Below are positions 39,472 to 49,288 of a DNA stretch of 64,000 nt, piece after piece. The DNA lies in NCBI GenBank assembly GCA_963716135.1, contig OY970289.1:310001-374000 (forward strand), in the 5' to 3' direction. The DNA comes from CAVRAW01 sp963716135. GTDB lineage: Bacteria; Planctomycetota; Planctomycetia; Pirellulales; JADZDJ01. Position numbers and translations under genes: made by a program. Each line of letters starts with the position of its first letter. The first letter of the stretch is position 1. The notes under the pieces are model-generated. The model was not told the DNA's origin, did no database searches, and worked only from the letters and a program-made list of their open reading frames with translations.

Positions 39472-41348
39472 TCAGGTCCGGAGAAACTGCCGGTCCAAAT
39501 CTTCGCGGGTAAACACCAGCGCCGTCGGGCGGCCGTGCGGGCAGTGGTGGCTGTCCTGCGCCAGATGCCGCAATTCGACCAGCGCCGCCACTTCCTCGGG
39601 AGAGAGCCGATCGCCTGCTTTGATCGCCGCCTTGCATGAGATCATGTGCAATAGTTCGTCGAGCATGTCGCGCCGATCGGGGGTTTTGCCGCCGTCGAGC
39701 AATTTTGCCACCAAATCGTGCAGCACTTCGGCCGGCCGGAAGTTCGCCAGCATCGCCGGATAGGATGTCACCAGAATCGTATCGCCGCCGAAGGCCGACA
39801 CTTCCACGCCCAATTGAGCCAGCAATTCCTGGTTTGCCAACGCCGTGGCCGCCTCCGCTGGACTCAGATCAACCGCTTCCGGCACCAGCAATCGTTGTGT
39901 TTCGAGAGTTCCGGCCAGCACACGCTCGCGCAGCTCTTCGTACAGAATGCGCTCATGAAGCGCATGCTGATCGATCACAATCACTCCGTCTTCGCTCTCG
40001 GCAATCAGGTAGCGGTTGTGGACTTGCATCGCCGGCACTCCGGAAGGGGATGCCGCTGGCAGTCTCGAATGCGGTTTCGATTCACCAATGTGCGTCGCCG
40101 CCGGCGCCCGGAGATCGGCGCTATGCAGCAGTGGCGGCATCGGCCGCTCGATGCGAACCAACTCGAGCGGTTTGCGCTGGCCGCCGGTCCACGGATCATT
40201 GGCAATGCTTGGCGAACCGGCGGCCTGCTGTTCCAATTCGCCTTTCGCCCACGCCACGAGTTCCTCACGCTGCACCGCGGCAAGCTGTTCATCGATCGCT
40301 GAGGTTGGATCACCGGGGCTGAGGGGGACGGCGCCGGTGCGCAGCTTGGCGGTCAGATCGACGGTCAGGAATTTGGTGCGGATCGTTGCCAGCAGTTGGC
40401 TGTACAGTCTGCCGCCATCCTGAAAGCGCACTTCCTGCTTTGTGGGATGCACGTTCACGTCAACCGCTTCCGGCGGCATTTCGATGCGCAGGAATGTGAC
40501 CGGATAGCGGCCGCTGAGCACCAGGCCGCGGTAAGCTTCGCCCAGCGCGTGCTGCAGCGAGCGATCGCGGATGGCCCGGCCGTTGAGAAACAGATACTGC
40601 ATGCGGGGATGACTGCGCGTGTGGCTCGGGTGCGCAACGAATCCTGTCAGCCGCACCTGGCCGTCGACGCTTTCCACCGGGATTAAGGCGTCGGCCAACT
40701 CGCCGCCGAAGAAAGCGGCGATGCGCTCGATCCAGTCGGCCGCCGCCGACAGATCGTAAACCGTTTTTTCTTGACTGCGCAGTGTGAAATGAATGCTCGG
40801 GTACGCCAGGGCGATTTTGGTGAAGGCCTCGGCGGCATGGCCCATCTCGGTTTGCGCGGTGCGCAAGAACTTGCGCCGCACTGGCGTGTTGAAGAACAGA
40901 TTATGCACTTCGACCGCGGTGCCCGCGCCGCAACCGCACGGGGCCACTTCTTCGCGTGCCCGCCGTTGACGATAATTTCCGCGCCCGCCTGCGAATTCTC
41001 CGGCCGGCTGCGTAATACCAGCTTGCTGACTTCGGCAATCGACGCCAATGCTTCGCCGCGAAACCCCAGAGTGCCGACGCGAAACAGGTCGTCCGCATCG
41101 TTAATCTTGCTCGTGGCGTGCGGCGCGACCGCCAACGGCAATTGATCGGCGCTGATGCCGCAGCCGTTATCGACCACGCGGACCAGTTCCACGCCCCCCT
41201 GCCCTACCGCCACGTCGATCCGCGTGGCACCGGCATCGACGGCGTTCTCCAACAATTCCTTGACGGCGCTCGCCGGGCGTTCGATGACTTCGCCGGCGGC
41301 GATTTTGTTGACCACGCTCGGCGGGAGTTGTTTGATTGGGGCCGTCAT
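39472..41348 (-). CDS. mutL: DNA mismatch repair protein MutL, frameshifted
   Basis: About 625 residues joined over a one-base loss near 40950. N-terminal GHKL ATPase: N-K-I-A-A-G-E-V-I-E-R-P, D-N-G-C-G-I, H-A-T-S-K-I and G-F-R-G-E-A-L; after the break V-E-V-H-N-L-F-F-N-T-P-V-R-R-K-F continues the family. The C-terminal dimerisation domain has D-Q-H-A-L-H-E-R and ends with C-K-A-A-I-K-A-G and C-P-H-G-R-P-T, the endonuclease-type Zn ligands. Works with MutS in mismatch repair. The break is likely an assembly error. Confidence 0.92.
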
Positions 41349-41385
41349 GGCTTATCTTTCCTTGTAATAACCGCCGAGCGGCTGA

Positions 41386-41480
41386 TAGCAAAAGAAGAGG
41401 AGAAGAGCAGAGGAGCAGAAGATGAGAAATGTAAATCTAGCTTCTGCTCCTCTCATTTTCTCCTCTTCTGCTCTTCTTGC
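41386..41480. repeat. Intergenic GA/CT-rich inverted repeat
   Basis: The left arm (aagaagaggagaagagcaga type, about 41390-41430) is roughly complementary to the right arm (about 41440-41479), so the RNA could form a long imperfect hairpin. Located between mutL and the NtrC-like gene. A cctcggcgcctccgcgcctc segment follows at 41488-41512. Confidence 0.75.
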
Positions 41481-41522
41481 CAAAGGCTTCCTCGGCGCCT
41501 CCGCGCCTCAGCGGTCCAAAAT

Positions 41523-42944
41523 TTACAGTCCGTATTCTTTGATTTTCCTGTACAGGGTCCGTTCCCCGATGCCCAGCATTTCGGCCGCTTGCTCACGGTT
41601 GCCGCCGGTGAATTTCAGCGTCTCGGCGATGCACAGTTTTTCGATTTCTTCCAGCCGCTTGCCCACCAGCGACGCGACTCCTGCTGTCGGCACTGCCGCA
41701 GCAGCTCCTTCGGCTGCCATTTGGCCGTCCTGCCCGGCGAATTCCAGCGGCAAATCGTCCACGTCCAACACGCCGTCGAAATCCACGACCACCATGCTCT
41801 CGATAGCGTTTCGCAGTTCGCGCACGTTGCCGGGCCAGCTATACGTCATCAATTTCATGCGCGCGGCCGGCGACATGCTTTTGATCTGTTTGTGATGCCG
41901 CCGGGCGAACTGCCGCGTGAAGTGCTCGATCAACAACGGAATATCTTGCGCACGTTCGGCCAGACGCGGCAGCGCGATCGTGACTACTTTCAGCCGGTGG
42001 TACAGATCGCTGCGAAAGGTGCCGGCCGCAATGGCATCATCCAGATTGCGATTCGTCGCGGAAAGGATGCGCACATTGACCTTGATCGGCTCGTTGGAGC
42101 CGACACGATTGATCACGCCGTTTTCCAGGACGCGCAGCAATTTGATTTGGGTGGCCATTGGCATGTCGCCGACTTCGTCGAGAAACAACGTGCCGCCGTG
42201 GGCATACTCAAATTTCCCGATCCGATCCGCCGATGCATCCGTGAACGCCCCTTTCACGTGCCCGAACAATTCGCTTTCCAGAATGTTCTCGCTCAGCGCC
42301 GCGCAGTTCAGCGCGACAAAGGCCTTGTTCTTCCGCGGGCTGTTTTGATGGATCGACTGTGCGACCAGTTCCTTGCCGGTGCCCGTCTCGCCGCTGATCA
42401 GCACGCTGGCATCGGTCGGGGCGATGCGCTTCAGTCGCTCGATGACGGCGTTCATCTGCGAGCTGGAGCCGACGACCCCCTCGAAGCCGTATTTTTCGTC
42501 GAGCCGGCGGCTCAGTTCCGCATTAACCCAGCGGAGGCGCGTCGCCTCGGCGGCTTTTTCCGTTACCACGCGCAGTTGCCCCAAATCCAAGGGCTTTTGC
42601 AGATAGTTGAAGGCGCCCTCTTTCATGGCAGAAACTGCGGAGGCCACCGTGCCGTGGCCGGTGACCAGAATCACTTCCGCCTGCGGGGAGGACTGCTTGG
42701 TGCGCTTCAGCAGTTCCAGCCCGTCGATATCGGCCATCTTCAGATCGGTGATGACGATGTCGAACGAATCGTTCTCGATCATCTTGGCGCCTTGATTGCC
42801 GGACGTGGCCACGGAGCAATCGAAACCCACGCGTTGCAGGCTTTCGGCCACGGTGCGCGCGTGGGCGGTATCGTTATCGACAATCAGCACGCGAATATCG
42901 GCGGCTTTGATGATCGCAGTATCGGAGTTGGCGGTGGTGGCCAT
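41523..42944 (-). CDS. NtrC-family sigma-54 response regulator
   Basis: 473 residues: receiver domain (D in V-I-T-D-L-K-M near residue 68, T and K of V-T-G-H-G / Q-K-P), AAA+ domain with Walker A G-E-T-G-T-G-K-E, Walker B G-G-T-L-F-L-D-E-V-G-D, and a Fis-type helix-turn-helix C-terminus (N-R-E-Q-A-A-E-M-L-G-I). The sigma-54-contacting loop reads G-A-F-T-D-A rather than the canonical G-A-F-T-G-A. Lies next to a soluble histidine kinase, same strand. Could drive the sigma-54 promoter at 62671 or others; no link shown. Confidence 0.94.
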   Translation of the reverse strand: MATTANSDTAIIKAADIRVLIVDNDTAHARTVAESLQRVGFDCSVATSGNQGAKMIENDSFDIVITDLKMADIDGLELLKRTKQSSPQAEVILVTGHGTVASAVSAMKEGAFNYLQKPLDLGQLRVVTEKAAEATRLRWVNAELSRRLDEKYGFEGVVGSSSQMNAVIERLKRIAPTDASVLISGETGTGKELVAQSIHQNSPRKNKAFVALNCAALSENILESELFGHVKGAFTDASADRIGKFEYAHGGTLFLDEVGDMPMATQIKLLRVLENGVINRVGSNEPIKVNVRILSATNRNLDDAIAAGTFRSDLYHRLKVVTIALPRLAERAQDIPLLIEHFTRQFARRHHKQIKSMSPAARMKLMTYSWPGNVRELRNAIESMVVVDFDGVLDVDDLPLEFAGQDGQMAAEGAAAAVPTAGVASLVGKRLEEIEKLCIAETLKFTGGNREQAAEMLGIGERTLYRKIKEYGL

Positions 42945-43018
42945 GTGGCGATGATAGCCGTAGCAGGCGTGCAGTGGCTAGTGCCGCGAGATTGCGGGGC
43001 ACACGGCCACACCGGCAC

Positions 43019-43765
43019 TTATTTTTCCCGCGATTTTGCCAGCCGCGGGGGCGTGGGCAGCGCGATGGTGAATTTCGTACCGCGTCCCAACTCGCTTTCC
43101 ACCGCAATGCGGCCCCCGTGCGCTTCGAAAATCCGCTTCGTGGTGGGCAAACCCAAACCGCTGCCTCCTTGCTTCGTGGAATAGAAAGCTTCGAACATTC
43201 TGGCTTGCACTTCCGGCTCGATGCCACTGCCGGTGTCGATCAGATCAATTGCCACCCACGAGGGCAACTGCCGCGTGCGCACCACCAGTTGGCCGCCGTC
43301 GGTCATCGCCTGCTGGGCATTGAGAATCAGATTCCACAGCGCCGCCTGAAATGTTTCCCGATCCAACTTCACCGTTGGCAGTTCAGGATCCAGATAACGA
43401 ATCACGTCAATTTGCGATTCGTCCGCTGTGGGCTGAAACAAGTCAAGCGCCCGTGTTATCTCGGCGTTCAAATCCGCCGGCTCCAAGTGCAGTTGACCAA
43501 GCCGCGCGAATCGCAGGAAATCGTTGAGCAAATTCTCCAGCCGGGTACACTCGCTTTGCACCAATTGGATTTTCGCGAGCGCGCGCCGATCGACGGTGCG
43601 CTCCGAATTGGCAAAGTCCTCGGCCAACAGCTCCATGTTAAGCCGAATGGTCGAGAGCGGATTCTTGATCTCGTGGGCCAATCCGCCGGCCAGCGCCGCC
43701 AGCTCGGTATATTGATCGGCCGCGCTACGAGCAGGATCGCCGGACGGTTTGTTGGAATCGAGCAT
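43019..43765 (-). CDS. Soluble NtrB-like sensor histidine kinase
   Basis: 248 residues, no membrane helix and no PAS or other sensor domain. The H-box is G-G-L-A-H-E-I-K-N-P-L (phospho-His), the N-box N-L-I-L-N-A-Q-Q-A, then D-T-G-S-G-I and G-G-S-G-L-G-L. It should phosphorylate the adjacent NtrC-type regulator, 75 bases downstream. Without an input domain its signal must come through a partner. ATG at 43765 preferred; GTG at 43774 possible. Confidence 0.92.
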   Translation of the reverse strand: MLDSNKPSGDPARSAADQYTELAALAGGLAHEIKNPLSTIRLNMELLAEDFANSERTVDRRALAKIQLVQSECTRLENLLNDFLRFARLGQLHLEPADLNAEITRALDLFQPTADESQIDVIRYLDPELPTVKLDRETFQAALWNLILNAQQAMTDGGQLVVRTRQLPSWVAIDLIDTGSGIEPEVQARMFEAFYSTKQGGSGLGLPTTKRIFEAHGGRIAVESELGRGTKFTIALPTPPRLAKSREK

Positions 43766-43797
43766 GATCCGCACAGTGCGGCTTGAAGCGGTGCGGT

Positions 43798-46074
43798 TTA
43801 ATCACGTCGGCTCCGCTCTCCACGACCGCCGCCACGGCCCCGATCTCCACGATCCCCGCGGTCTCCACCACGATCGCCGCGATCCCCTCGATCACCGCTG
43901 TGGGCTCTCTCGGGCCGATCGCCGTGTCCTGGGCCGTCGCCATTACCGCCGCTGGCGCCACCCTCGCCGACCGGCGCTCCGCCCGATAGCTCGCGGATGG
44001 CTTGCTTGCGGCTCAATTTAACGCGGTCCTGATCGTCCACGGCGATCACCTTCACCTGGATCATTTCGCCCAGCTTGAGCACGTCGCCGACGCTGCGCAC
44101 AAATTCATCCGACAGCTCGCTGATGTGGCACAGGCCATCTTTGCCGGGCAGAATCTCGACGAACGCTCCGAAATCCTTGATGCTGGTCACTCGGCCTTCG
44201 TAAATCCGCCCGATCTGCACCGAGGCCGTCAGCGATTCGACAGCTTCCATCGCCGCCTTGGCGCCTGCGGCATCGCTGCTGGCCACCACCACGGTGCCGT
44301 CGTCGTCGACTTCGATCACCGCACCGGTGCGCTCCTGAATGCCGCGGATCGTCTTGCCGCCCGGGCCAATCAGCGCGCCGATCTTTTCCGGATCGATCTT
44401 CGTGCGCAACAGGCGCGGCGCAAATTGCGAAATTTCGGTGCGCGGGCGCGGAATGGCGGTCAACATCTTTCGCAAGATGTTGATCCGCGCCTCGCGGGCC
44501 TGCTGCAGCGTGGCTTCGATAATTTCCTGGCTGATGCCGTCGACCTTCAGGTCCAACTGGATCCCCGTGATGCCGTTTTGCGTACCGGCCACTTTGAAAT
44601 CCATGTCGCCGAAGTGGTCTTCGTCGCCGATGATGTCGGTGAGCAGAATCCACTGATCGGCTTTCTCTTTCACCAGGCCGATCGAGATGCCCGCCACCGG
44701 ATTGCTGATCGGAACGCCGGCCGCCATCAATCCGAGCGTGGCGCCGCAGACCGATGCCATCGAGCTGGAACCGTTCGATTCCAGGATGTCTGAGATCACG
44801 CGGATCGTGTACGGGAACTCCTCGGGGTCGGGCAGCACCGGCTTCACGCTGCGTTCGGCCAGGGCCCCGTGGCCGATTTCGCGGCGGCCGGGGCCGCTGA
44901 TGCGTTTGACTTCGCCCACGGAAAACGGCGGGAAGTAATAGTCGAGCATGAATTTCTTGGCGTATTCCTCGAACAGTCCGTCCACGCGCTGTTCGTCGCG
45001 CGAGGTGCCCAGCACCACGGTGACCAGCGCCTGCGTTTCGCCGCGCTGAAACACGGCCGAGCCGTGCACTCGCGGCAACACGTCGATCAAGCAATCGATG
45101 TTGCGCAGCGATTTGTTGTCGCGCCCGTCGGCCCGATTGCCGGAAAGAATCAGGTCGCGAACGATGCGTTCTTCCAGCTTGTGCCAGGCGTTGCCGAATG
45201 CCGACGCTTGGATCGCATCCGCAGCCGCCGGATCTGGAATCAACTCGGCCTTCACCTTTTCCTCGAGCGCTTCGACCGCCGCCGCGCGGTTCTGCTTGCC
45301 TTCGGTCTGCTTGGCCGTCTTGAACGCTTCGTAGTATTTCGATTTCAATTTTTCATACAAACCATCGTCGGGCGCCGGCTCGTAGGCCGGCTTGGTGATG
45401 CCCGCCTTGGAAACCAATTCTTCCTGCAGGGCAACGATCTCGCGGATGACGTTGTGCGCCTCGGCCAAGGCTTTGGCCATCTGGTCTTCGGGCATTTCGC
45501 GGGCGAACCCTTCGATCATCAGCACGGCGCTTTTCGAGCCGGAGACAATCAAATCCAATTCGCTCTCTTCCAATTCGTCTTGTGTGGGAAACGGCACGAA
45601 GCGGCCGTCGATCAACCCCATCCGCACCGAGGCAATTGGCCCCTGAAACGGCAGCGGCGACAAGCCCAAAGCCGCCGAGGCCCCGTTCATCGCCAGCACG
45701 TCGGCGTCGTTCTGCCGATCGCTGGAGAGGACGAAGGCTTGAATCTGCACTTCGTCGACGAAGCCAGAGGGAAACAGCGGGCGAATCGGGCGATCCATCA
45801 ACCGCGAGGTCAGGGTTTCCTTCATCGTCGGCCGGCCTTCGCGCTTCAGAAAGCCGCCGGGGAATTTGCCCGCCGCGGCGGTGCGTTCGCGATAGTCGCA
45901 GGTCAGCGGGAAGAAATCTCCGCCGCCCACTCGAGGCGGGCCGCTGGTCACGGCGGCAATCACGCTGGTCTCCCCGTAGGTGACCAGGCAGCTGCCCGCG
46001 GCCTGCTTGGCGAGGAAACCGGTTTCGATGGAAAACAGCGACGCCCCGATTTGTTTTTCTACACGTACTTTCAA
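43798..46074 (-). CDS. pnp: Polyribonucleotide nucleotidyltransferase (PNPase)
   Basis: About 758 residues. Two RNase PH domains with the F-P-L-T-C-D-Y-R-E-R and the D-I-I-G-D-E-D-H-F-G-D-M-D-F-K catalytic segments, KH domain (I-G-P-G-G-K-T-I-R), S1 domain (Y-E-G-R-V-T-S-I-K-D-F-G-A-F) and an unusual Arg/Gly/Asp-rich tail of tandem G-D-R units. The TTG at 46074 is chosen since the family starts K-V-R-V-E-K and aggaa lies upstream. 3'-5' phosphorolytic RNA decay. Immediately downstream of rpsO, the widely conserved rpsO-pnp arrangement. Confidence 0.96.
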   Translation of the reverse strand: MKVRVEKQIGASLFSIETGFLAKQAAGSCLVTYGETSVIAAVTSGPPRVGGGDFFPLTCDYRERTAAAGKFPGGFLKREGRPTMKETLTSRLMDRPIRPLFPSGFVDEVQIQAFVLSSDRQNDADVLAMNGASAALGLSPLPFQGPIASVRMGLIDGRFVPFPTQDELEESELDLIVSGSKSAVLMIEGFAREMPEDQMAKALAEAHNVIREIVALQEELVSKAGITKPAYEPAPDDGLYEKLKSKYYEAFKTAKQTEGKQNRAAAVEALEEKVKAELIPDPAAADAIQASAFGNAWHKLEERIVRDLILSGNRADGRDNKSLRNIDCLIDVLPRVHGSAVFQRGETQALVTVVLGTSRDEQRVDGLFEEYAKKFMLDYYFPPFSVGEVKRISGPGRREIGHGALAERSVKPVLPDPEEFPYTIRVISDILESNGSSSMASVCGATLGLMAAGVPISNPVAGISIGLVKEKADQWILLTDIIGDEDHFGDMDFKVAGTQNGITGIQLDLKVDGISQEIIEATLQQAREARINILRKMLTAIPRPRTEISQFAPRLLRTKIDPEKIGALIGPGGKTIRGIQERTGAVIEVDDDGTVVVASSDAAGAKAAMEAVESLTASVQIGRIYEGRVTSIKDFGAFVEILPGKDGLCHISELSDEFVRSVGDVLKLGEMIQVKVIAVDDQDRVKLSRKQAIRELSGGAPVGEGGASGGNGDGPGHGDRPERAHSGDRGDRGDRGGDRGDRGDRGRGGGRGERSRRD

Positions 46075-46118
46075 GTTTTCATTCCTGTATAGAATGTTGC
46101 CAAAATGCGGTCTGCGTA

Positions 46119-46212
46119 GTCGCAGTCGAAGAGTCAAAGAGTACAAAAGTCGAAGAGCCAGCAGGACGCCGTTGTTCGTCCTTTAGACTTTGGCACTCTT
46201 CAACGCTTCGAC
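46119..46212. repeat. Intergenic TCGAAGAG inverted repeat tract
   Basis: Repeated units gtcgaagagtc and cttcgac/cactcttc in opposite senses between rpsO and pnp form an imperfect hairpin. Confidence 0.65.
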
Positions 46213-46224
46213 CTGCCGTATCCG

Positions 46225-46494
46225 CTACTTGCGGATTTCCAGCCGCTTGATGATCTCCAAATAGCGATTGGGATCAACGTTTTTCAGGTAGTCCAATAAG
46301 CTGCGCCGCCGGCTGACCATGGCCAATAGCCCACGCCGGCTGGAGTAATCTTTGGGATGCAGCTTGAGATGCTCGGTCAGCTCGCCGATGCGCGAAGTCA
46401 ACAGGGCCACTTGCACTTCGGGCGAACCGGTGTCGTTCGCCTTGCGTTTGTAGCCGCCGATTAGTTCCTGCTTGCGCTCTTTGGTAATTGCCAT
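46225..46494 (-). CDS. rpsO: 30S ribosomal protein S15
   Basis: 89 residues, exact family size. G-S-P-E-V-Q-V-A-L-L-T-S-R-I, L-T-E-H-L-K-L-H-P-K-D, S-R-R-G-L-L-A-M-V-S-R-R-R and L-L-D-Y-L are all present. Binds 16S rRNA. A TCGAAGAG-type repeat tract (46119-46212) separates it from pnp. Confidence 0.98.
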   Translation of the reverse strand: MAITKERKQELIGGYKRKANDTGSPEVQVALLTSRIGELTEHLKLHPKDYSSRRGLLAMVSRRRSLLDYLKNVDPNRYLEIIKRLEIRK

Positions 46495-46721
46495 CGGCTC
46501 TAGCTCATCCCACTACCCCGGCCCATGACAGGAAACGCCGCGTTTGCACGTCCCCAGGCCGGTACAACGTCCAATCCCTAACTGTTTGTGATGCCAACAA
46601 TTTAAGCCATTCAATGTACCAATTGGCCTCAAACTTGCAAGGGCGGCCGATTCGCGGAAACCGGGCCAATTTTCGGCCGTTTGAAGCCCGAAGATCGCTC
46701 GGATGCGAGCTACCCTTGTGT

Positions 46722-46741
46722 AGCGGGCCTTGCGACCCGCT
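46722..46741. repeat. Palindromic repeat (family C)
   Basis: AGCGGG / CCCGCT arms around ccttgcga, preceded by tgt, 38 bases before the BLUF start. Similar to the other palindromes in this window in GC-rich stem design and in being preceded or followed by tgtag. Confidence 0.5.
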
Positions 46742-46779
46742 GCAGCCCTTCCTATTTGTTCCCACTCTGGTGCTACCCG

Positions 46780-47253
46780 ATGGCCAAGTCGATTCAATTG
46801 ATTTACATCAGCGCCGCGACTCGGCAGTTCGATTCGATCGATTTAACTGCCTTGTTGTCCAAAGCCCGGCAGAAAAACGAGCGGCTAAAGATAACGGGCA
46901 TGCTCGTGTATCACGGCAATTCCTTCCTCCAGGTGCTTGAAGGACCGGAGACCGCCGTGGACGAATTGTATCGGCAGATCACCCAGGATTCGCGGCACAC
47001 GAACTGCACGGTGCTGTTACGCTCGTACATCGACCGTCGCAACTTTGGCGATTGGACGATGGGGTTCGTAAACACCAAACTGTTCGGCCCCAAATCGCTG
47101 CCCGGCTACAACGACTTTTTTGGCAAGAAATTCTCGAACGTGGAATTTGCGCAAGATCCCTCGTTGGCGCACAGGCTGTTGTTGGCGTTCCGGGAAGGCC
47201 AATGGCGGCAAAGTGTGGAGATCGAATCGCCGGAAAACGCGACCGTCGCTTGA
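46780..47253 (+). CDS. BLUF-domain blue-light photoreceptor
   Basis: 157 residues; BLUF domain at about residues 4-96. The flavin-site residues are all in place: Tyr9 (L-I-Y-I-S), Asn33, Gln51 (F-L-Q-V-L-E-G), Trp92 and Met94 (F-G-D-W-T-M-G-F). Binds FAD and should respond to blue light. No effector domain in the same chain, so the C-terminal helical cap or a partner must carry the output. A STAS-domain gene follows on the same strand. The upstream palindrome at 46722-46741 lies before the start. ATG at 46780. Confidence 0.95.
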   Translation: MAKSIQLIYISAATRQFDSIDLTALLSKARQKNERLKITGMLVYHGNSFLQVLEGPETAVDELYRQITQDSRHTNCTVLLRSYIDRRNFGDWTMGFVNTKLFGPKSLPGYNDFFGKKFSNVEFAQDPSLAHRLLLAFREGQWRQSVEIESPENATVA

Positions 47254-47364
47254 ATGTGGTTTTCGCTCGCGATTTTGCCGGCGACTTGGCTCCGGCACGC
47301 CGGAGTTCCTATAATCAAACGACGACTCGCCTGATGAATTCAGCCGGCAAACAAGGGCGGCGGA

Positions 47365-47859
47365 ATGACGTCTGAGCTTCTCATTGGTCGATTTTCAAGC
47401 GGCATCGTGATTCGCGTCATCGGTCGCGGCACGATGCGTGAAAGCCCTGCGTTCCGCGCGGCGGCAGGTTTCGGCCTGCAGGCGGGAACGGTAATTTTCG
47501 ACGCCACGCAGTGTGAGTACCTCGATAGCACGTTCCTCGGCTGCCTGATTGGGCTGAAGAAAGCCTGCGACGGAGCGCCCAATCGCCGCTTTGTGATTGC
47601 CGCTTCGCCCGCCACGCGCATCAAGTTGTTTTGCACGTCGTCGTTGGATCGCTATTTCGACTTCATCGATGCGCCCCCGGAAGTGGTCGCTCCATGCGCG
47701 GCGATTGATATCGAAAACCTCAAGCGCGAAGAGATGGGCCGTCACATCATGAGTTGTCATCAGCGGCTGGCGGAGATGGGAGGCGGCCAGTCGGCCACGT
47801 TCCAAGCGGTTGCCGATCGACTGGCGAAAGAACTTGGCGTGCAAGCGAGAGCCGACTGA
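47365..47859 (+). CDS. STAS-domain (anti-sigma antagonist-like) protein
   Basis: 164 residues. STAS fold at about residues 1-110: V-I-F-D-A-T-Q-C-E-Y-L-D-S-T-F-L-G-C-L-I-G-L with Ser55/Thr56 at the usual phosphorylation position of SpoIIAA-type antagonists. A 50-residue C-terminal helix extends it. Located 111 bases after the BLUF gene on the same strand. No cognate anti-sigma kinase gene in this window. Partner-switching role is inferred. Confidence 0.85.
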   Translation: MTSELLIGRFSSGIVIRVIGRGTMRESPAFRAAAGFGLQAGTVIFDATQCEYLDSTFLGCLIGLKKACDGAPNRRFVIAASPATRIKLFCTSSLDRYFDFIDAPPEVVAPCAAIDIENLKREEMGRHIMSCHQRLAEMGGGQSATFQAVADRLAKELGVQARAD

Positions 47860-47992
47860 CGCCGGCGCCGGCTTCGCCCGCTGTCAACTGAACTGAAATT
47901 TGGCGCCGTCCGAGAAATGCCGGCACCTCGTAGGTTTCGCTCGAAACTGCCAACGACTCTTTGCCCGCCGGCAAATGGAGAATTGCCTGAAT

Positions 47993-48027
47993 CAAAAAAG
48001 CCCATGGGTTGCAACCCATGGGCTTGA
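47993..48027. terminator. Bidirectional terminator between STAS and desaturase genes
   Basis: A perfect palindrome, GCCCATGGGTT / AACCCATGGGC around gc, with A-rich left and T-containing right flank. Serves convergent genes. Confidence 0.75.
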
Positions 48028-48061
48028 TCGGAGGATTGATCGTTCTGGCCGTCGAATGTTT

Positions 48062-49039
48062 CTACTCCGGCTTCTGCCAAGCCGGGACTTTGTGCACCAC
48101 GTTCCAGGCCAGGCCAACCTTTTCCATCGCGCAGATGGCGTAGTAGGTGAGATCGATTTCCCACCATTTGTGGCCGTGGCGGGCCATTCGCTGGTAGGCG
48201 TGATGGTTGTTGTGCCAGCCTTCGCCCCAGGCCAGCAGGCCGACCCACCAGAGGTTCTTGCTCTCGTCGGAGGTTTCGTAATTGCGGTAGCCCCACATGT
48301 GCGTGGCGGAATTGACGGCCCAGGTAACGTGGTAGACCCATACCATGCGGACAAACATGCCCCAGACCACGAACGACCAGGCGGTGTACGCATCCCAGCA
48401 GAAGTAACCGATGCTCCACAGGGCGGCGCCCATCACGAAAAACCACAGCAAAAATGTTTTGTCGAGAAAGCGAATGACCGGGTCTTTCACCAGGTCGGGA
48501 GCGTAGTGAGCGCCCATGTCGTCGTGCCACTTGCGGCCGAAGTTGGGCATGAACCAGAGCATGTGGCTCCACCAGGCGCCGTCGCGCGGCGAATGCGGAT
48601 CATCCTCTTTATCGCTATGCGCATGATGCTTGCGATGGTTGGCCACCCAGATCACCGCCGAGCCTTCGCCGGCCAATCCGCCCAGGAAGGCGATGAACCA
48701 GCGAACGGGCCGATATGTTTGAAAACTGCCGTGCGTCAGCAGGCGGTGATAGCCCAAGCAAATGCCAATGCCGCCGGTCAGCCAGTACAGGCCGACGAAC
48801 AGCCCGAGCGCCTTCCACGTGAAGAAAAAGGGCGCGGCCAACGCGCCGGCGTGCACGATGGCAAACCAAACCACGGTGCCCCAATCGACGCCGCCTAGCC
48901 ACGGATCAGTGGACTGCAGAGGCTTGTCCGCCCGCCGCTTGACCGCTGGAGCATGATGCTCAGCAACCGGCGCAGGCCGTTCGACAACCGCCACATCACT
49001 AGTTCCCACCGAATCGTTGGTCTCGACAAGAAGCGACAT
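48062..49039 (-). CDS. Acyl-CoA/acyl-lipid delta-9-type fatty acid desaturase
   Basis: 325 residues. Membrane di-iron desaturase with three histidine boxes: H-R-L-L-T-H, H-R-K-H-H and H-N-N-H-H. Several membrane helices surround them. Introduces a cis double bond into acyl chains, which affects membrane fluidity. N-terminal 35 residues are hydrophilic. The other ends: terminator on the 3' side and none visible upstream. Confidence 0.93.
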   Translation of the reverse strand: MSLLVETNDSVGTSDVAVVERPAPVAEHHAPAVKRRADKPLQSTDPWLGGVDWGTVVWFAIVHAGALAAPFFFTWKALGLFVGLYWLTGGIGICLGYHRLLTHGSFQTYRPVRWFIAFLGGLAGEGSAVIWVANHRKHHAHSDKEDDPHSPRDGAWWSHMLWFMPNFGRKWHDDMGAHYAPDLVKDPVIRFLDKTFLLWFFVMGAALWSIGYFCWDAYTAWSFVVWGMFVRMVWVYHVTWAVNSATHMWGYRNYETSDESKNLWWVGLLAWGEGWHNNHHAYQRMARHGHKWWEIDLTYYAICAMEKVGLAWNVVHKVPAWQKPE

Positions 49040-49232
49040 GAAACCTCCGCGCGATTGAATTAGGGTTGTTGGTCATCTGGTTAGACCGGCCATGCCCACC
49101 GGTCGTCACTCTGACATCGACGGATTGTAGAAAACCGGTGAGCAGCGAGTGTCACGTGCGCGCACGCCGATTGTAAAAACCACGTAAAACCCCGCCGCGA
49201 GAGGCGATTCCACCGGCAAAGGCCGCGCCTTC

Positions 49233-49267
49233 AAACAAAAAGCCCAGGGATTGCAGTCCCTGGGCTT
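49233..49267 (-). terminator. Intrinsic terminator after the S9 peptidase
   Basis: AAGCCCAGGGA / TCCCTGGGCTT arms with a six-base loop; on the minus strand followed by tttttgtttg. Ends transcription of the peptidase gene at 49328. Confidence 0.8.
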
Positions 49268-49288
49268 GGGAGAATGCCAAAACCAGGG

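Noticed and set aside
41118..43184. 688-residue plus-strand reading frame
   Set aside because: Antisense to mutL, the NtrC-like regulator and kinase; composition is shadow-like with no domain.
44869..46092. 407-residue plus-strand reading frame
   Set aside because: Antisense to pnp, which is well conserved.
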